Origin: a bacterium
GTDB lineage: Bacteria > Desulfobacterota > Deferrisomatia > Deferrisomatales > BM512
Assembly: GCA_009724975.1 (NCBI GenBank)
Contig: SRXB01000055.1
Span: 1-9,883, forward strand
Reading direction: 5' to 3'
Length of the DNA: 9,883 nucleotides
Notes under the pieces: generated by a model
What the model was told of the DNA's origin: nothing
Databases searched by the model: none
The model's input: the letters and a program-made list of their open reading frames with translations, nothing else
In this document: positions 1 to 6,364 of the stretch, piece by piece
How positions within the stretch are numbered: the first letter of the stretch is position 1
Layout of the letters: each line of letters opens with the position of its first letter
Made by a program: the position numbers and the translations under genes

Positions 1-953
1 ACCCTCGGAAGGTCGGACTCGGGCACTGTGAAGCGCACGAGGACCGGATTGACCTGGTTTATCGTGACCAAAGCGGTGTCGTTGGCCTTCACGAGGTCGC
101 CCGCCTTGGCCATGACGCTGCCCGCCACCCCAGAAAAGGGCGCGGTGAGCGCGGTGTAGCCGAGTTGGACCTTGGCGTTGCCTATGGAGGCCTTCGTGAC
201 CTCCATCGCCGCCGAGGTCGCCTCTATCGAGGCCCTGGCCGCCTCCACCTGCGCTTTTAGCGCCTCGGCGTTGGAGCGCGAGGCCTCGGCTGAGGAGTTG
301 GCCGCGTCTATCGTGGCCTTAGAGGCCGAAAGGGAGGACTGCGCCGCCGTTGAGCTGGTCCTCACCTGGTCGAATTGTTCTTTAGAGACGTATTCCTTGC
401 TCGCCAGCCCCTCATAGCGCTTGACCTGAGCGTCGGCCAGCCCCGCGTTGGCCTCGGCGCTCTTTGAATTGGCCTCGGCGGCGCGGGCCTGGGCCTCGGC
501 GGTCCTGGCCTGGGCCTCGGCGGTCTTTATCTGCGCCTCAAGGGCCTTAAGTTGCGCCTCGGAGGCCTTTTTCTGGGCAGCCTGCCGCGCGAGGTCGGCC
601 TCAAGCTGCTTGATGTTGCCCTCTGCCGTGCGCTGGTCGATGGTGAAAAGGGTCTGGCCCGCCCTCACCGCGTCGCCCTCCTTGAAGCTCACCTGTGTTA
701 TCAGCCCCCCTATCTGGGAGCGCACCTGCGTCGAGCGCGGCGGCTCCACGGTGCCAATAACGCTAAGCGCAACCGGGAAATCCGCCTTCTTCGCGGCCTC
801 GGCCACCACCGGCACGGGCGGGCGCTTTTGCGGGACGCCCTGGGTCTGCGCCGCGTTCTCGCTCTTGGAGCAGCCGAGGGTCGCGAACGCGCAAAACGCG
901 CCAAGAGTCGCCGCGAAAGCCGCTTTTTTGAAAAACTTTCCCTTATTTTCCAT
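1..953 (-). CDS. RND-type efflux periplasmic adaptor (membrane fusion lipoprotein), 3' end outside window
   Basis: Periplasmic adaptor that links an inner-membrane pump to the outer-membrane channel; 317 codons are visible and the C-terminus lies beyond the left edge. A short basic N-terminus and hydrophobic stretch end in a lipobox (ATLGC, Cys28), so it is probably a lipoprotein. A half-lipoyl segment follows (about 76-106, GGLITQVSFKEGDAV), then a very long alanine-rich helical hairpin (about 110-263), the second lipoyl half (about 264-298, with TAPFSG and GDLVKANDTALVTI) and the start of the beta-barrel (VRFTVPESDLP). The hairpin tip carries R179-x3-L183-x6-S190, the pattern reported for adaptors that dock onto TolC-type channels. 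The sequence resembles MdtA-type RND adaptors more than ABC-type ones (inference), so the next gene off the left edge should be an RND pump. Start 953 places the signal peptide correctly. In-frame ATGs at 1007 and 1016 are alternatives; the latter overlaps the preceding stop as ATGA. Confidence 0.93.
   Translation of the reverse strand, partial: MENKGKFFKKAAFAATLGAFCAFATLGCSKSENAAQTQGVPQKRPPVPVVAEAAKKADFPVALSVIGTVEPPRSTQVRSQIGGLITQVSFKEGDAVRAGQTLFTIDQRTAEGNIKQLEADLARQAAQKKASEAQLKALEAQIKTAEAQARTAEAQARAAEANSKSAEANAGLADAQVKRYEGLASKEYVSKEQFDQVRTSSTAAQSSLSASKATIDAANSSAEASRSNAEALKAQVEAARASIEATSAAMEVTKASIGNAKVQLGYTALTAPFSGVAGSVMAKAGDLVKANDTALVTINQVNPVLVRFTVPESDLPR
417..563 (-). repeat. Seven consecutive heptad repeats in adaptor coiled coil
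   Basis: Codons 131-179 of the adaptor gene form seven uninterrupted 7-residue units with consensus x-E-A-Q/N-x-K/R-x, for example LEAQIKT, AEAQART, AEAQARA and AEANSKS (the last unit has D for E). At DNA level this gives a 21-base period with GCCGAGGCC recurring. The units form the first helix of the hairpin and lead directly to the tip motif. The identity between neighbouring units suggests growth by duplication of a 21-base unit, which is an inference. The reverse strand shows the same pattern as repeated ggcctcggc. Confidence 0.85.
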
Positions 954-1012
954 GAAAGAGGAGCTCCCCTTCGGGCAAAGTCCCGATTCTCTATATGAAT
1001 TTTTCATTTCAA

Positions 1013-2464
1013 TCATCTGTCGGCCTTTAGGCCCGTTTCGCCATGAAGGCCAAGAAGGCCGGTGTCGTACTGGAGCTGGGCGAGCGAGGAGTACCACTCC
1101 CAGCGGGCCTGCACCACCTGCGATCTGGCGTCCGAGAGGGCCGCCTGGGCGCTCAAAAGCTCCACTATCGTTCCGACGCCCTCTTTGTAGCGGGCCAAAG
1201 CGACCTCTTCCGACCTCTCGGCGCTGGCGAGGAGGTCGCCCGAGGCGGCGGCCTTTTGCGAGGCGGTCTTAAGGGCGTGGTAGGAGTTGTAGACCTGGTT
1301 TATCACCCTCTGGCGCGCCGCGGTTTCGCGCTCCCTGGCGCTCTGGGCCTCGTAGCGCGCCCGTTTTTCCTCGTATTCGTACTGGTAGCCGGTGAAAAGC
1401 GGGTAATTGAGCGTAACGCCCACCGAAAAGAGGTCTTCCCTGCGGTCGGTGGCGGAGGAGAGGCGGTTTTCGTTGACCTCGTACCACGTGACGCCGGTTG
1501 AGGCGCCAAGGGTGAGGCTTGGTTTCAGGTCCCCTTCCGCTTTTCGGGCGTTTGCCTCGGCCATTTGGGTCTGGGCGGTGGATATGGCAAGCTCGGTGCG
1601 CCTTTTAAGGGCCTGGTCTATGAGGGAATCGATATCGGCGGAGATATTTTCGAAGGAGACCTCCTTCGGGGCCTCCTCGATGTCGAAGGGGGTGTTTGCG
1701 GGTATGCCCATCGCCACCGCCAGCGAGCCCCGGGTGGTGGCTATGGAGCCATCCACCGTTTGAAGGGCCAGGTTGGCCTGCGAGAGCGCCGTTTTGGCGG
1801 AGAGGACGTCGGAGATGGTGGCCACGCCCGCCTCTTTTCTGGCCTCGGCGGCCTTAAGGTGCGAGGCGGCTTTCTCCACCGCCTTTTCGCGGGCCTCGCG
1901 AAGCGCCTTGGCGGACATGTAGAGGTAATAGGCCTTCGCGGTCTGCAAGACCACGTCCTCTATCGCCTTGTTCTGGGTAAGGTTAGCGGCCACAAGGGCG
2001 TAGCGGGCGGCTTCCTTGGAGGCGTCGCGTGAGCCGAAGTCCATTATGAGCCAGGAGAGGGTGAGCGCCGCCCCCGGGTAGACCTGGCGGGTGGCGAAAT
2101 CCTTGGCGCTGTCGTAGGTGTCCTTGAAATTCGCCGAAACCGAGGCCGAGACCTTGGGATAATCAGCCGATTCGGCGGCTCCCAGCCTTGCCGAGGCGGA
2201 GAGGGCGTCGTACCAGGCGGCGCTGGTGGCCGGGTTGTTCTTTAGGGCGAGGTCTACCACCTCCGTGAGCCCCCACTTCCCCTCCGAGGGAGGCGGAACG
2301 GACGGCTTGGCCATTCCCTCGACCTTCACCTCGGCGCTTCGCGCCGGAGGCTCCCATTTTTGGAAGTTGGCGGGCGAGACCGATTCAGCGGGCTGCCTGT
2401 AAGCGCAGCCGTAGACCGCCAGGCAGAGGGCCGCGACAACCGCCTTGCATTTCTTCTTACCCAT
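1013..2464 (-). CDS. Outer-membrane efflux channel lipoprotein (TolC/OprM-type OEP family)
   Basis: Outer-membrane factor of a tripartite efflux system, forming the trimeric channel that takes substrates out of the cell; 483 residues, normal for the family. The N-terminus MGKKKCKAVV, a hydrophobic run and YGC (Cys20) form a lipoprotein signal, as in OprM-like channels. Two OEP repeats are visible, about 65-260 and 285-475. Each has the expected beta-strand followed by a long helix: LTLSWLIMDFGSRDASKEAA in the first, and NYPLFTGYQYEYEEKRARYE in the second. The helices are rich in Ala, Gln and Glu, as in channel tunnels. It lies second in the operon: its ATGGGTAA start overlaps the stop of the TetR gene by 8 bases, which suggests translational coupling. 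The adaptor follows 59 bases later by the preferred start. The order regulator, channel, adaptor places the channel before the adaptor, unlike the common adaptor-pump-channel order. Confidence 0.94.
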   Translation of the reverse strand: MGKKKCKAVVAALCLAVYGCAYRQPAESVSPANFQKWEPPARSAEVKVEGMAKPSVPPPSEGKWGLTEVVDLALKNNPATSAAWYDALSASARLGAAESADYPKVSASVSANFKDTYDSAKDFATRQVYPGAALTLSWLIMDFGSRDASKEAARYALVAANLTQNKAIEDVVLQTAKAYYLYMSAKALREAREKAVEKAASHLKAAEARKEAGVATISDVLSAKTALSQANLALQTVDGSIATTRGSLAVAMGIPANTPFDIEEAPKEVSFENISADIDSLIDQALKRRTELAISTAQTQMAEANARKAEGDLKPSLTLGASTGVTWYEVNENRLSSATDRREDLFSVGVTLNYPLFTGYQYEYEEKRARYEAQSARERETAARQRVINQVYNSYHALKTASQKAAASGDLLASAERSEEVALARYKEGVGTIVELLSAQAALSDARSQVVQARWEWYSSLAQLQYDTGLLGLHGETGLKADR

Positions 2465-3125
2465 TGGCCTTTGCCCCTATCGCCTTTATGCCGCCCATGG
2501 TGAAGGCGACTATATGGTTGCAGATGCTCTCTATCATTTCGGGGTCGTATTCCCTGCCGTACTGCATTGATATCAGCTTTCTGGCCCTTGCATAGTGCGT
2601 CAGCTGGCCAAAAAGCGTAGTTACGCAAAATCCGGCCTCCTCCTCGCCGATTCTTGGGTAGGCGGCTTTTATCAGGTTGGCCAGAATCTTTCTGGTGGGG
2701 ATGACGAGCTCCTGCAGCACGATCTCAAAGCCCAGCCCGGGCGAGGAGATTTCGCGGTAAAAGAGCTGAAGGTCGGTTTCGCTCTCCCTTACGTCTACTA
2801 TCGAATGGATGTTGTAGTTGACGAGGGCGGTTACACCCCGCAAAAGAACCTCTTCCGGCCCGATAGCGCCCGAGGTGGCCTCGTCGATAATCTTACTGTA
2901 AAGAGTTCTTCGGGCCTGCGCCCGCTGGCGGACCACCTCGCGGTAAAGGTTTTCCTTGCCGCCGAAATGGTAGTTCACCGCGGCGACGTTAACCGACGCG
3001 GACTCCGTTATTTCGCGTATGGAGGTGGAGGTGAAGCCCTTGCGGGCGAAAAGCTCCGCCGAGGCGCACAAAATACGCTCGCGGGTGGATTCCGAATATT
3101 TACCCGAACCTTCGAATTGCGTCAT
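2457..3125 (-). CDS. TetR-family transcriptional regulator, probably controlling the efflux operon
   Basis: DNA-binding repressor of 222 residues. The N-terminal TetR domain is clear: RERILCASAELFARKGFTST (about 15-34), then the helix-turn-helix with SIREITESASVNVAAVNYHF and GGKENLYREV to about residue 64. The rest is a helical ligand-binding and dimerisation domain; LFYREISSPG and the segment after it resemble the C-terminal domain of CecR/YbiH-like regulators (DUF1956), which in enterobacteria control efflux genes. That subfamily call is tentative. The ATG at 3125 is preferred; a TTG 18 bases upstream at 3143 would add six residues. It is the first gene of the operon and overlaps the channel gene, so it would be made together with the genes it controls. 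A palindrome in its own promoter (3216-3235) supports autorepression. Confidence 0.92.
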   Translation of the reverse strand: MTQFEGSGKYSESTRERILCASAELFARKGFTSTSIREITESASVNVAAVNYHFGGKENLYREVVRQRAQARRTLYSKIIDEATSGAIGPEEVLLRGVTALVNYNIHSIVDVRESETDLQLFYREISSPGLGFEIVLQELVIPTRKILANLIKAAYPRIGEEEAGFCVTTLFGQLTHYARARKLISMQYGREYDPEMIESICNHIVAFTMGGIKAIGAKANG

Positions 3126-3215
3126 TTGCCGTAAAGATCCCAAAAGGCGCTCCGCCAGGGTTTCGCCATGGCGGAACGAATAGTTTTTCCTTTAACTCGC
3201 CTGGCCTTAGGGCAA

Positions 3216-3235
3216 ATTAAAGCAAGTGTTTTAAT
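3216..3235. promoter_or_regulatory. Candidate TetR operator (20-base inverted repeat)
   Basis: The sequence ATTAAA GCAAGTGT TTTAAT is an inverted repeat in which eight of ten base pairs match (outer six pairs plus an inner CA/TG pair). It fills the spacer and the -10 element of the TetR promoter, so a bound dimer would block RNA polymerase. Size and position fit known TetR-family operators; that this regulator binds here is inferred. Confidence 0.6.
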
Positions 3236-3242
3236 CTGTCAA
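3216..3242 (-). promoter_or_regulatory. Sigma-70 type promoter of the TetR-efflux operon
   Basis: On the minus strand a perfect -35 box TTGACA (3242-3237) is followed after 15 bases by TTTAAT (3221-3216, five of six matches to TATAAT). With a 17-base spacer TAATTT is another, poorer -10. Transcription would start near 3209, giving a leader of about 85 bases before the TetR ATG. No other convincing promoter is seen for this operon. Confidence 0.65.
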
Positions 3243-3423
3243 CGGCGTTTCAGGTTCGGGGCAAACAAATTTTCCCAGTGGTAAATACGCGCTGGAACCA
3301 GTGTTGTTTCGACAAGACACGATTATGGCGAAAATAGATGGACAATCGCCCGAGATAAGCTCCAAATACCTTGCCAAACGCCTTTGGTCCTATTAATTTC
3401 ACCACTTTGACCCTCGCTTGAGA

Positions 3424-3430
3424 GAAGGAG
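3424..3430 (+). promoter_or_regulatory. Ribosome binding site of the MscS-type channel gene
   Basis: GAAGGAG lies 5 bases before the ATG at 3436 and 8 bases before a second ATG at 3439. It therefore favours one of these starts over the in-frame TTG at 3418, which lies upstream of the site. Confidence 0.75.
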
Positions 3431-3435
3431 TTTTT

Positions 3436-4569
3436 ATGATGGATTTCATGGAGAGGGAGATTTGGGGAAACCCCGTAAGCGCTTACGCCAGCTTTACGCT
3501 GATAACGCTTTGCGCGTGGGCGGCTGTGCGCGTAGTCCGCTACGTGGTGCTGCACAACCTGCAAAAGTGGGCGCAGAAAACCGAATCAAGGTGGGATGAC
3601 GTTATAATCGACGCGGTCAAGGGTCCGGCGGTCTGGCTGGTGGTGCTCGGCGTGATGACGGCGGCCCGCGAGGGGCTTGTGCTAACGCCCAGGGCGACCC
3701 TCTGGACCGACCGCGCGCTCACCGCCGGAGTGGTGGCGGTATTTTTCCTCGCCGCCTACCGCCTCTTCAAGGGCGGGGCCGACCTCATGGCCGAGGAGTA
3801 TATCAAGAAGACCTCCGAAGGGGCCGACGAAGCCGAGATAGAGGCCAAGAAACGGCAGGTGGCGCGCATAAAGCGGCAGGTGAGCGAGGTGGCGGGTATG
3901 GTCATCATCCTCCTCGCCCTCCTTACCACACTCTCCAACCTCGGCGTAGACCTCAAGGCTATATGGGCTTCGCTGGGGATAGGCGGCATAGCCCTCGCCC
4001 TCGCCGTGAAGGACCCGCTGGCCAACATGGTTGGGCGCATGTATATATATTCAACCGGCATCTTCGACGAGGGACAGGCGATTGAATTCGACGGCTGGAA
4101 CGGAACCGTGACAAAGATAGGGGTCTTCCGCACCTCGCTTGAGCTTGCAGGCGACCTCTCCACTGTCACCATCCCCAACGCCGACTTCATAACCAAAGCA
4201 GTAAAAAACAACTTCGGCCGAAACCGCTTCGTCTACAAGTGGGATCTCGACCTTCCCTACGAGATTGGGCCTGACAAAATTGAAGAGCTGGTGGAGCGGC
4301 TTAAGGCCCATATCCTGGCCAAGCCGGAAGTCCTGGCCGACAAGACCTTCATTTACCTTGACAGGCTGGACAGGCACTCTAAGGTGGTTCGCGTCTGGTT
4401 CCAGGTCAAACTGCCCGACTGGCCAGCCTCCGCCGAATACGGCAGCCGCACCCTCGGCGAGATACAGCGGATCTTCGACGAAATGCGGCTCGATTTCGCC
4501 TACCCGACCTACACCGTCAAGCTGGATGGCCAAAAAGAGGTTAAAACTGGCCAGCCGCGCCCCGAATAA
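3436..4569 (+). CDS. Small-conductance mechanosensitive channel (MscS family)
   Basis: Inner-membrane channel that opens under membrane tension and releases solutes on osmotic downshock; 377 residues, longer than E. coli MscS (286) because of extra N-terminal membrane segments. Predicted membrane helices lie at about 15-38, 62-80, 94-112 and 150-170, followed by the pore-lining helix at about 176-206. The family signature is clear: GIGGIALALAVKDPLANMVG (181-200), with the Gly/Ala packing pattern and the conserved Asp and Asn. After it come the beta domain (FDEGQAIEFDGWNGTVTKIG, with TVTIPNADF) and the alpha-beta cytoplasmic cage domain. A charged stretch rich in Glu and Lys (120-148) links the third and fourth helices. 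Start 3436 follows a strong ribosome binding site; 3439 is equally possible. It is a single-gene unit, divergent from the efflux operon and closed by its own terminator. The transported solute cannot be told from sequence. Confidence 0.95.
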   Translation: MMDFMEREIWGNPVSAYASFTLITLCAWAAVRVVRYVVLHNLQKWAQKTESRWDDVIIDAVKGPAVWLVVLGVMTAAREGLVLTPRATLWTDRALTAGVVAVFFLAAYRLFKGGADLMAEEYIKKTSEGADEAEIEAKKRQVARIKRQVSEVAGMVIILLALLTTLSNLGVDLKAIWASLGIGGIALALAVKDPLANMVGRMYIYSTGIFDEGQAIEFDGWNGTVTKIGVFRTSLELAGDLSTVTIPNADFITKAVKNNFGRNRFVYKWDLDLPYEIGPDKIEELVERLKAHILAKPEVLADKTFIYLDRLDRHSKVVRVWFQVKLPDWPASAEYGSRTLGEIQRIFDEMRLDFAYPTYTVKLDGQKEVKTGQPRPE

Positions 4570-4591
4570 CCGCCGCTAATGGCACGCGAGT

Positions 4592-4628
4592 AAAAAAAGG
4601 GCCGCTTCGGTGTGGAAGCGGCCCTTTT
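4592..4628. terminator. Bidirectional intrinsic terminator between convergent genes
   Basis: A perfect 14-base stem (4595-4608 with 4615-4628, core GGGCCGCTTC/GAAGCGGCCC) closes a 6-base loop. It has T4 on the plus side and a run of seven A on the left, which reads as T7 on the minus strand. It lies 22 bases after the channel gene stop and 21 bases beyond the ligase stop, so it can end both convergent transcripts. The minus-strand side is the stronger, because of its longer U-tract. Confidence 0.9.
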
Positions 4629-4649
4629 CTTCTGGCTTTAAAAGGTTTT

Positions 4650-6338
4650 TCAGCCTTTTTTGGCCTTCCTCTCTTCTTCGAGTTTGCGAAGCTCGACCCT
4701 GCGCACCTTGCCTGAGATGGTTTTGGGAAGTTCGGTCACGAATTCCACCTCTCTTGGGTACTTGTAGGGGGCGGTCTCGCGCTTTACGTGGTTCTGAATA
4801 TCCTTCGCCAGCTCTTCGGTAGCCTCCACGCCGGGCTTTAGGACTATGAAGGCCTTGACGATGGTGCCGCGAAGCTCGTCCGGCGAGCCCACGACGGCGC
4901 TCTCGGCCACGGCTTTGTGGGTGAGGATGGCGCTTTCCACCTCGAAGGGGCCGATGCGGTAGCCGGAGGCCTTTATGACGTCGTCGGCCCTGCCCACGAA
5001 CCAGAAATACCCCTCCTCGTCCATGTAGGCCTTGTCGCCGGTGTAGTAATAATCGCCCCTGAAGGCCTCCTCGTTGGCCTCGTCGTCCATCTCGTAGCCC
5101 CTAAAGAGGCCAACGGGGTAGTCGGGCTTTATCTTCACCGCTATGTGGCCCTCATCGCCAACGGGCGCGTCCCTCCCCTCGTCGTCCACCACACGGACGT
5201 CAAAGCCGGGGACCGGCTTTCCCATGGAGCCGAATTTTACCGGCATGCAGGGGAAATTGGCGATGAGGTTTACCGTTTCGGTCTGGCCAAAGCCGTCGTA
5301 GATGGTTGTGCCGGTGTGCTCTTTCCAGACCCGTATAACCTCGGGGTTGAGGGGCTCGCCCGCCGCGCAGGAGTGGCGTATGGAGGAGAGGTCGAATTTG
5401 GAGAGGTCTTCGAGGATTAGCATGCGGTAGGCGGTGGGGGGGGCGCAAAAGGTAGTCACGCCGCACTTTTCGATGAGGTCCAGGTGGGTCTTGGCGTTGA
5501 ACTTGCCCGCCGCGTCGTGGACCATCACCGCCGCCCCTACCTGCCACTGGCCAAAGAGCTTGCCCCACGCGGCCTTGGCCCAGCCGGTGTCGGAGAGGGT
5601 CCAGTGGAGGTCGGTTGGCTTCAGGTCCTGCCAGAATTTTGCGGTGAGGATGTGGCCTATCCCGTAGGAGGCCTGGGTGTGCGGCACCATCTTGGGGAAT
5701 TTGGTGGTTCCCGAGGTGAAGTAGATGAGCATGGTGTCGTCGGCGCGGGTCGGCTCCACCGAGGCGCGGTCGAGCTTGGGCGAGGAATCCCTCATCAGCG
5801 CCTCGAAGTCGCCCCACCCCTGCACACTACCGCCGACGCAGAGGTAATCCTTCATGCAGGGGCATTTTTCCCTCAAAACGTCGAACTTGCCCACCTGCTC
5901 GCGCCACACCACCGCCATTACCGCCCTGGCGTGGTTTATGCGGTATTCGAGGTCGTGCGGTACGAGGATGTTGGGCGCGGGCATCGGCACTACGCCTAGC
6001 TTGAAGCACCCCAGCATCACCGCGTACCACTCCACCAGCCTCGGCACCATAACGATTATCCGGTCGCCCTTCTTCACCCCCTTTGCGAGGAGGAGGTTGG
6101 CGAAGCGGTTGGACATGGTCTTTAGGTCGTAAAAGGAATACTTGCGTATGTCCTCGCCGGTGGAGTCGGCCCAGACCATCGCTATTTTGGTGCGGTCTAA
6201 AGCCCACTTGTCTACGACGTCGAAGCCGAAGTTGAAAAATTCCGGCACGAAAAAACGAAAATCGCGGTAGGTCGAGGCGTAGTCGGCCATGTTGGGGCCG
6301 ATGGGGTTTACGGGTGAATTGTCAAAGACGTTGTTCAT
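4650..6338 (-). CDS. Acyl-CoA ligase, ACSM/medium-chain acyl-CoA synthetase-like (ANL superfamily)
   Basis: Cytoplasmic enzyme that activates a carboxylic acid with ATP to an acyl-adenylate and transfers it to CoA; 562 residues, full length. ANL motifs run in order: A3 YFTSGTTKFPKM (206-217), A5 YDGFGQTET (347-355), A7 YYTGD (431-435), hinge and A8 VGRADDVIKASGYRIGPFEV (448-467), and A10 PKTISGK with catalytic Lys544. SGYRIGPFEVE and PKM place it with acetyl-CoA synthetase/ACSM-like ligases rather than long-chain FadD; likely substrates are medium-chain, branched or aromatic acids, which cannot be narrowed from sequence. A point to note is Lys213 where the P-loop-like motif normally has Gly (TSGTTG). 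It starts 26 bases after the upstream ligase stop with a modest site (GAGTGG) before the ATG, so it is the second gene of a two-gene operon and ends at the shared terminator. Confidence 0.93.
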   Translation of the reverse strand: MNNVFDNSPVNPIGPNMADYASTYRDFRFFVPEFFNFGFDVVDKWALDRTKIAMVWADSTGEDIRKYSFYDLKTMSNRFANLLLAKGVKKGDRIIVMVPRLVEWYAVMLGCFKLGVVPMPAPNILVPHDLEYRINHARAVMAVVWREQVGKFDVLREKCPCMKDYLCVGGSVQGWGDFEALMRDSSPKLDRASVEPTRADDTMLIYFTSGTTKFPKMVPHTQASYGIGHILTAKFWQDLKPTDLHWTLSDTGWAKAAWGKLFGQWQVGAAVMVHDAAGKFNAKTHLDLIEKCGVTTFCAPPTAYRMLILEDLSKFDLSSIRHSCAAGEPLNPEVIRVWKEHTGTTIYDGFGQTETVNLIANFPCMPVKFGSMGKPVPGFDVRVVDDEGRDAPVGDEGHIAVKIKPDYPVGLFRGYEMDDEANEEAFRGDYYYTGDKAYMDEEGYFWFVGRADDVIKASGYRIGPFEVESAILTHKAVAESAVVGSPDELRGTIVKAFIVLKPGVEATEELAKDIQNHVKRETAPYKYPREVEFVTELPKTISGKVRRVELRKLEEERKAKKG

Positions 6339-6364
6339 TTCGCCACTCTTTTCAATATCTGGAT

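Larger units (their letters stand above)
3126..3435. other. Divergent intergenic region between efflux operon and mechanosensitive channel gene
   Basis: About 310 bases carry no credible gene. The left half holds the leader, operator and promoter of the TetR operon (listed separately) and a 7-base inverted repeat (3151-3157 with 3169-3175) around CGCCATGGCG. The right half (about 3244-3423) must contain the promoter of the channel gene. The only weak candidate I can see is TTGCCA (3371-3376) followed by an AT-rich TATTAAT at 3391-3397; its spacing is too short to trust. Confidence 0.6.

Noticed and set aside
417..563. CRISPR-like or non-coding tandem repeat suggested by recurring ggcctcggc
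   Set aside because: The 21-base period matches codon phase and encodes coiled-coil heptads; there are no spacers.
448..1272. A 274-codon open frame on the plus strand
   Set aside because: It lies antisense to the adaptor and the end of the channel gene. Its Ala/Ser-rich protein reflects the reverse of GCC/GAG-rich codons and shows no domain.
3126..3143. TTG start at 3143 for the TetR regulator
   Set aside because: An ATG at 3125 gives a normal family N-terminus; the six extra residues have no support.
3250..3564. Minus-strand open frame before and into the MscS gene
   Set aside because: It overlaps the channel start on the opposite strand, has no ribosome site, and its translation has no recognisable feature.
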